Assembly: GCA_900767195.1 (NCBI GenBank)
Contig: CAAFYG010000012.1
Location: forward strand, 1-13,219
DNA from: Clostridia bacterium
GTDB taxonomy: Bacteria; Bacillota; Clostridia; Christensenellales; Borkfalkiaceae
DNA length: 13,219 nucleotides
Direction of reading: 5' to 3'
Shown one piece after another: positions 13,158-13,219 of this stretch. How positions within the stretch are numbered: the stretch's first letter is position 1; each line of letters opens with the position of its first letter. The position numbers and the translations under genes were made by a program. Below the pieces are notes generated by a model. That model was not told the origin of the DNA. It was given only the letters and a program-made list of their open reading frames with translations, and searched no databases.

Positions 13158-13219
13158 CCATTTTTGCTGAATTTTGCTTTGAGCAAAATGAAGCAAGGGG
13201 AAGCCTATGAAATAGGCTG
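13158..13219 (+). repeat. Hairpin repeat family D, copy 2, reaching the window edge
   Basis: ATTTTGC-TTTGA-GCAAAAT (13171-13189), then AGCAAGGGG and the hairpin AGCCTAT-GAA-ATAGGCT (13202-13218). Both stems match those of the copy at 8549-8625, in reversed order. The repeat cluster probably continues beyond the window. Confidence 0.75.

Noticed and set aside
12835..13161. 108-codon minus-strand gene
   Set aside because: It begins within repeat families and ends inside the transporter gene on the other strand; no ribosome site or known motif.

Overview
The window looks like a stretch of chromosome from a low-to-moderate GC Firmicute of the Clostridia. A gut-associated Christensenellales-type (Borkfalkiaceae-like) lineage is my best guess, not a proof. 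The evidence is: Shine-Dalgarno-led genes; sigma-A type promoters with 17-bp spacers; a lipoprotein signal with no outer-membrane genes; a SHOCT protein; an RsmF/Sun-type methyltransferase; and C-rich/G-rich dispersed hairpin repeats of a kind seen in many uncultured Clostridia (this last point is from memory and was not searched).

Layout: 1-621 is a dense array of short dispersed repeats (families A, B and C) with no gene. On the minus strand follow a 928-aa P-type cation ATPase (622-3408) and a small four-helix membrane protein with a SHOCT tail (3586-4215), each with its own promoter; a good terminator separates them. Divergent from the SHOCT gene, on the plus strand, is serS (4498-5787). 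After a weak terminator and a small direct repeat comes a two-gene plus-strand unit: a DEDDh exonuclease with a C-terminal BRCT-like domain (5995-7032), then an RsmF-type rRNA m5C methyltransferase (7039-8361), 6 bases apart. A second repeat cluster (families B, A and D) fills 8418-8625. The largest gene, a 1183-aa surface lipoprotein with three related beta-sandwich-like modules and a C-terminal membrane anchor, runs on the minus strand (8702-12253). Divergent from it is a half-size TauE/SafE transporter (12524-12889). A third repeat cluster (B, then D) closes the window.

The genes do not form one pathway. They are translation housekeeping (serS, rsmF), a nuclease, ion or solute transport, and an envelope protein. 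I see no defence island, phage, CRISPR array or transposase. The most unusual content is the repeats: four families, always in the same orientation and in a similar order (B, then A and/or D), whose hairpin stems keep pairing despite sequence changes. The second most unusual is the double-anchored three-module lipoprotein. The promoter and operator calls are pattern readings only.
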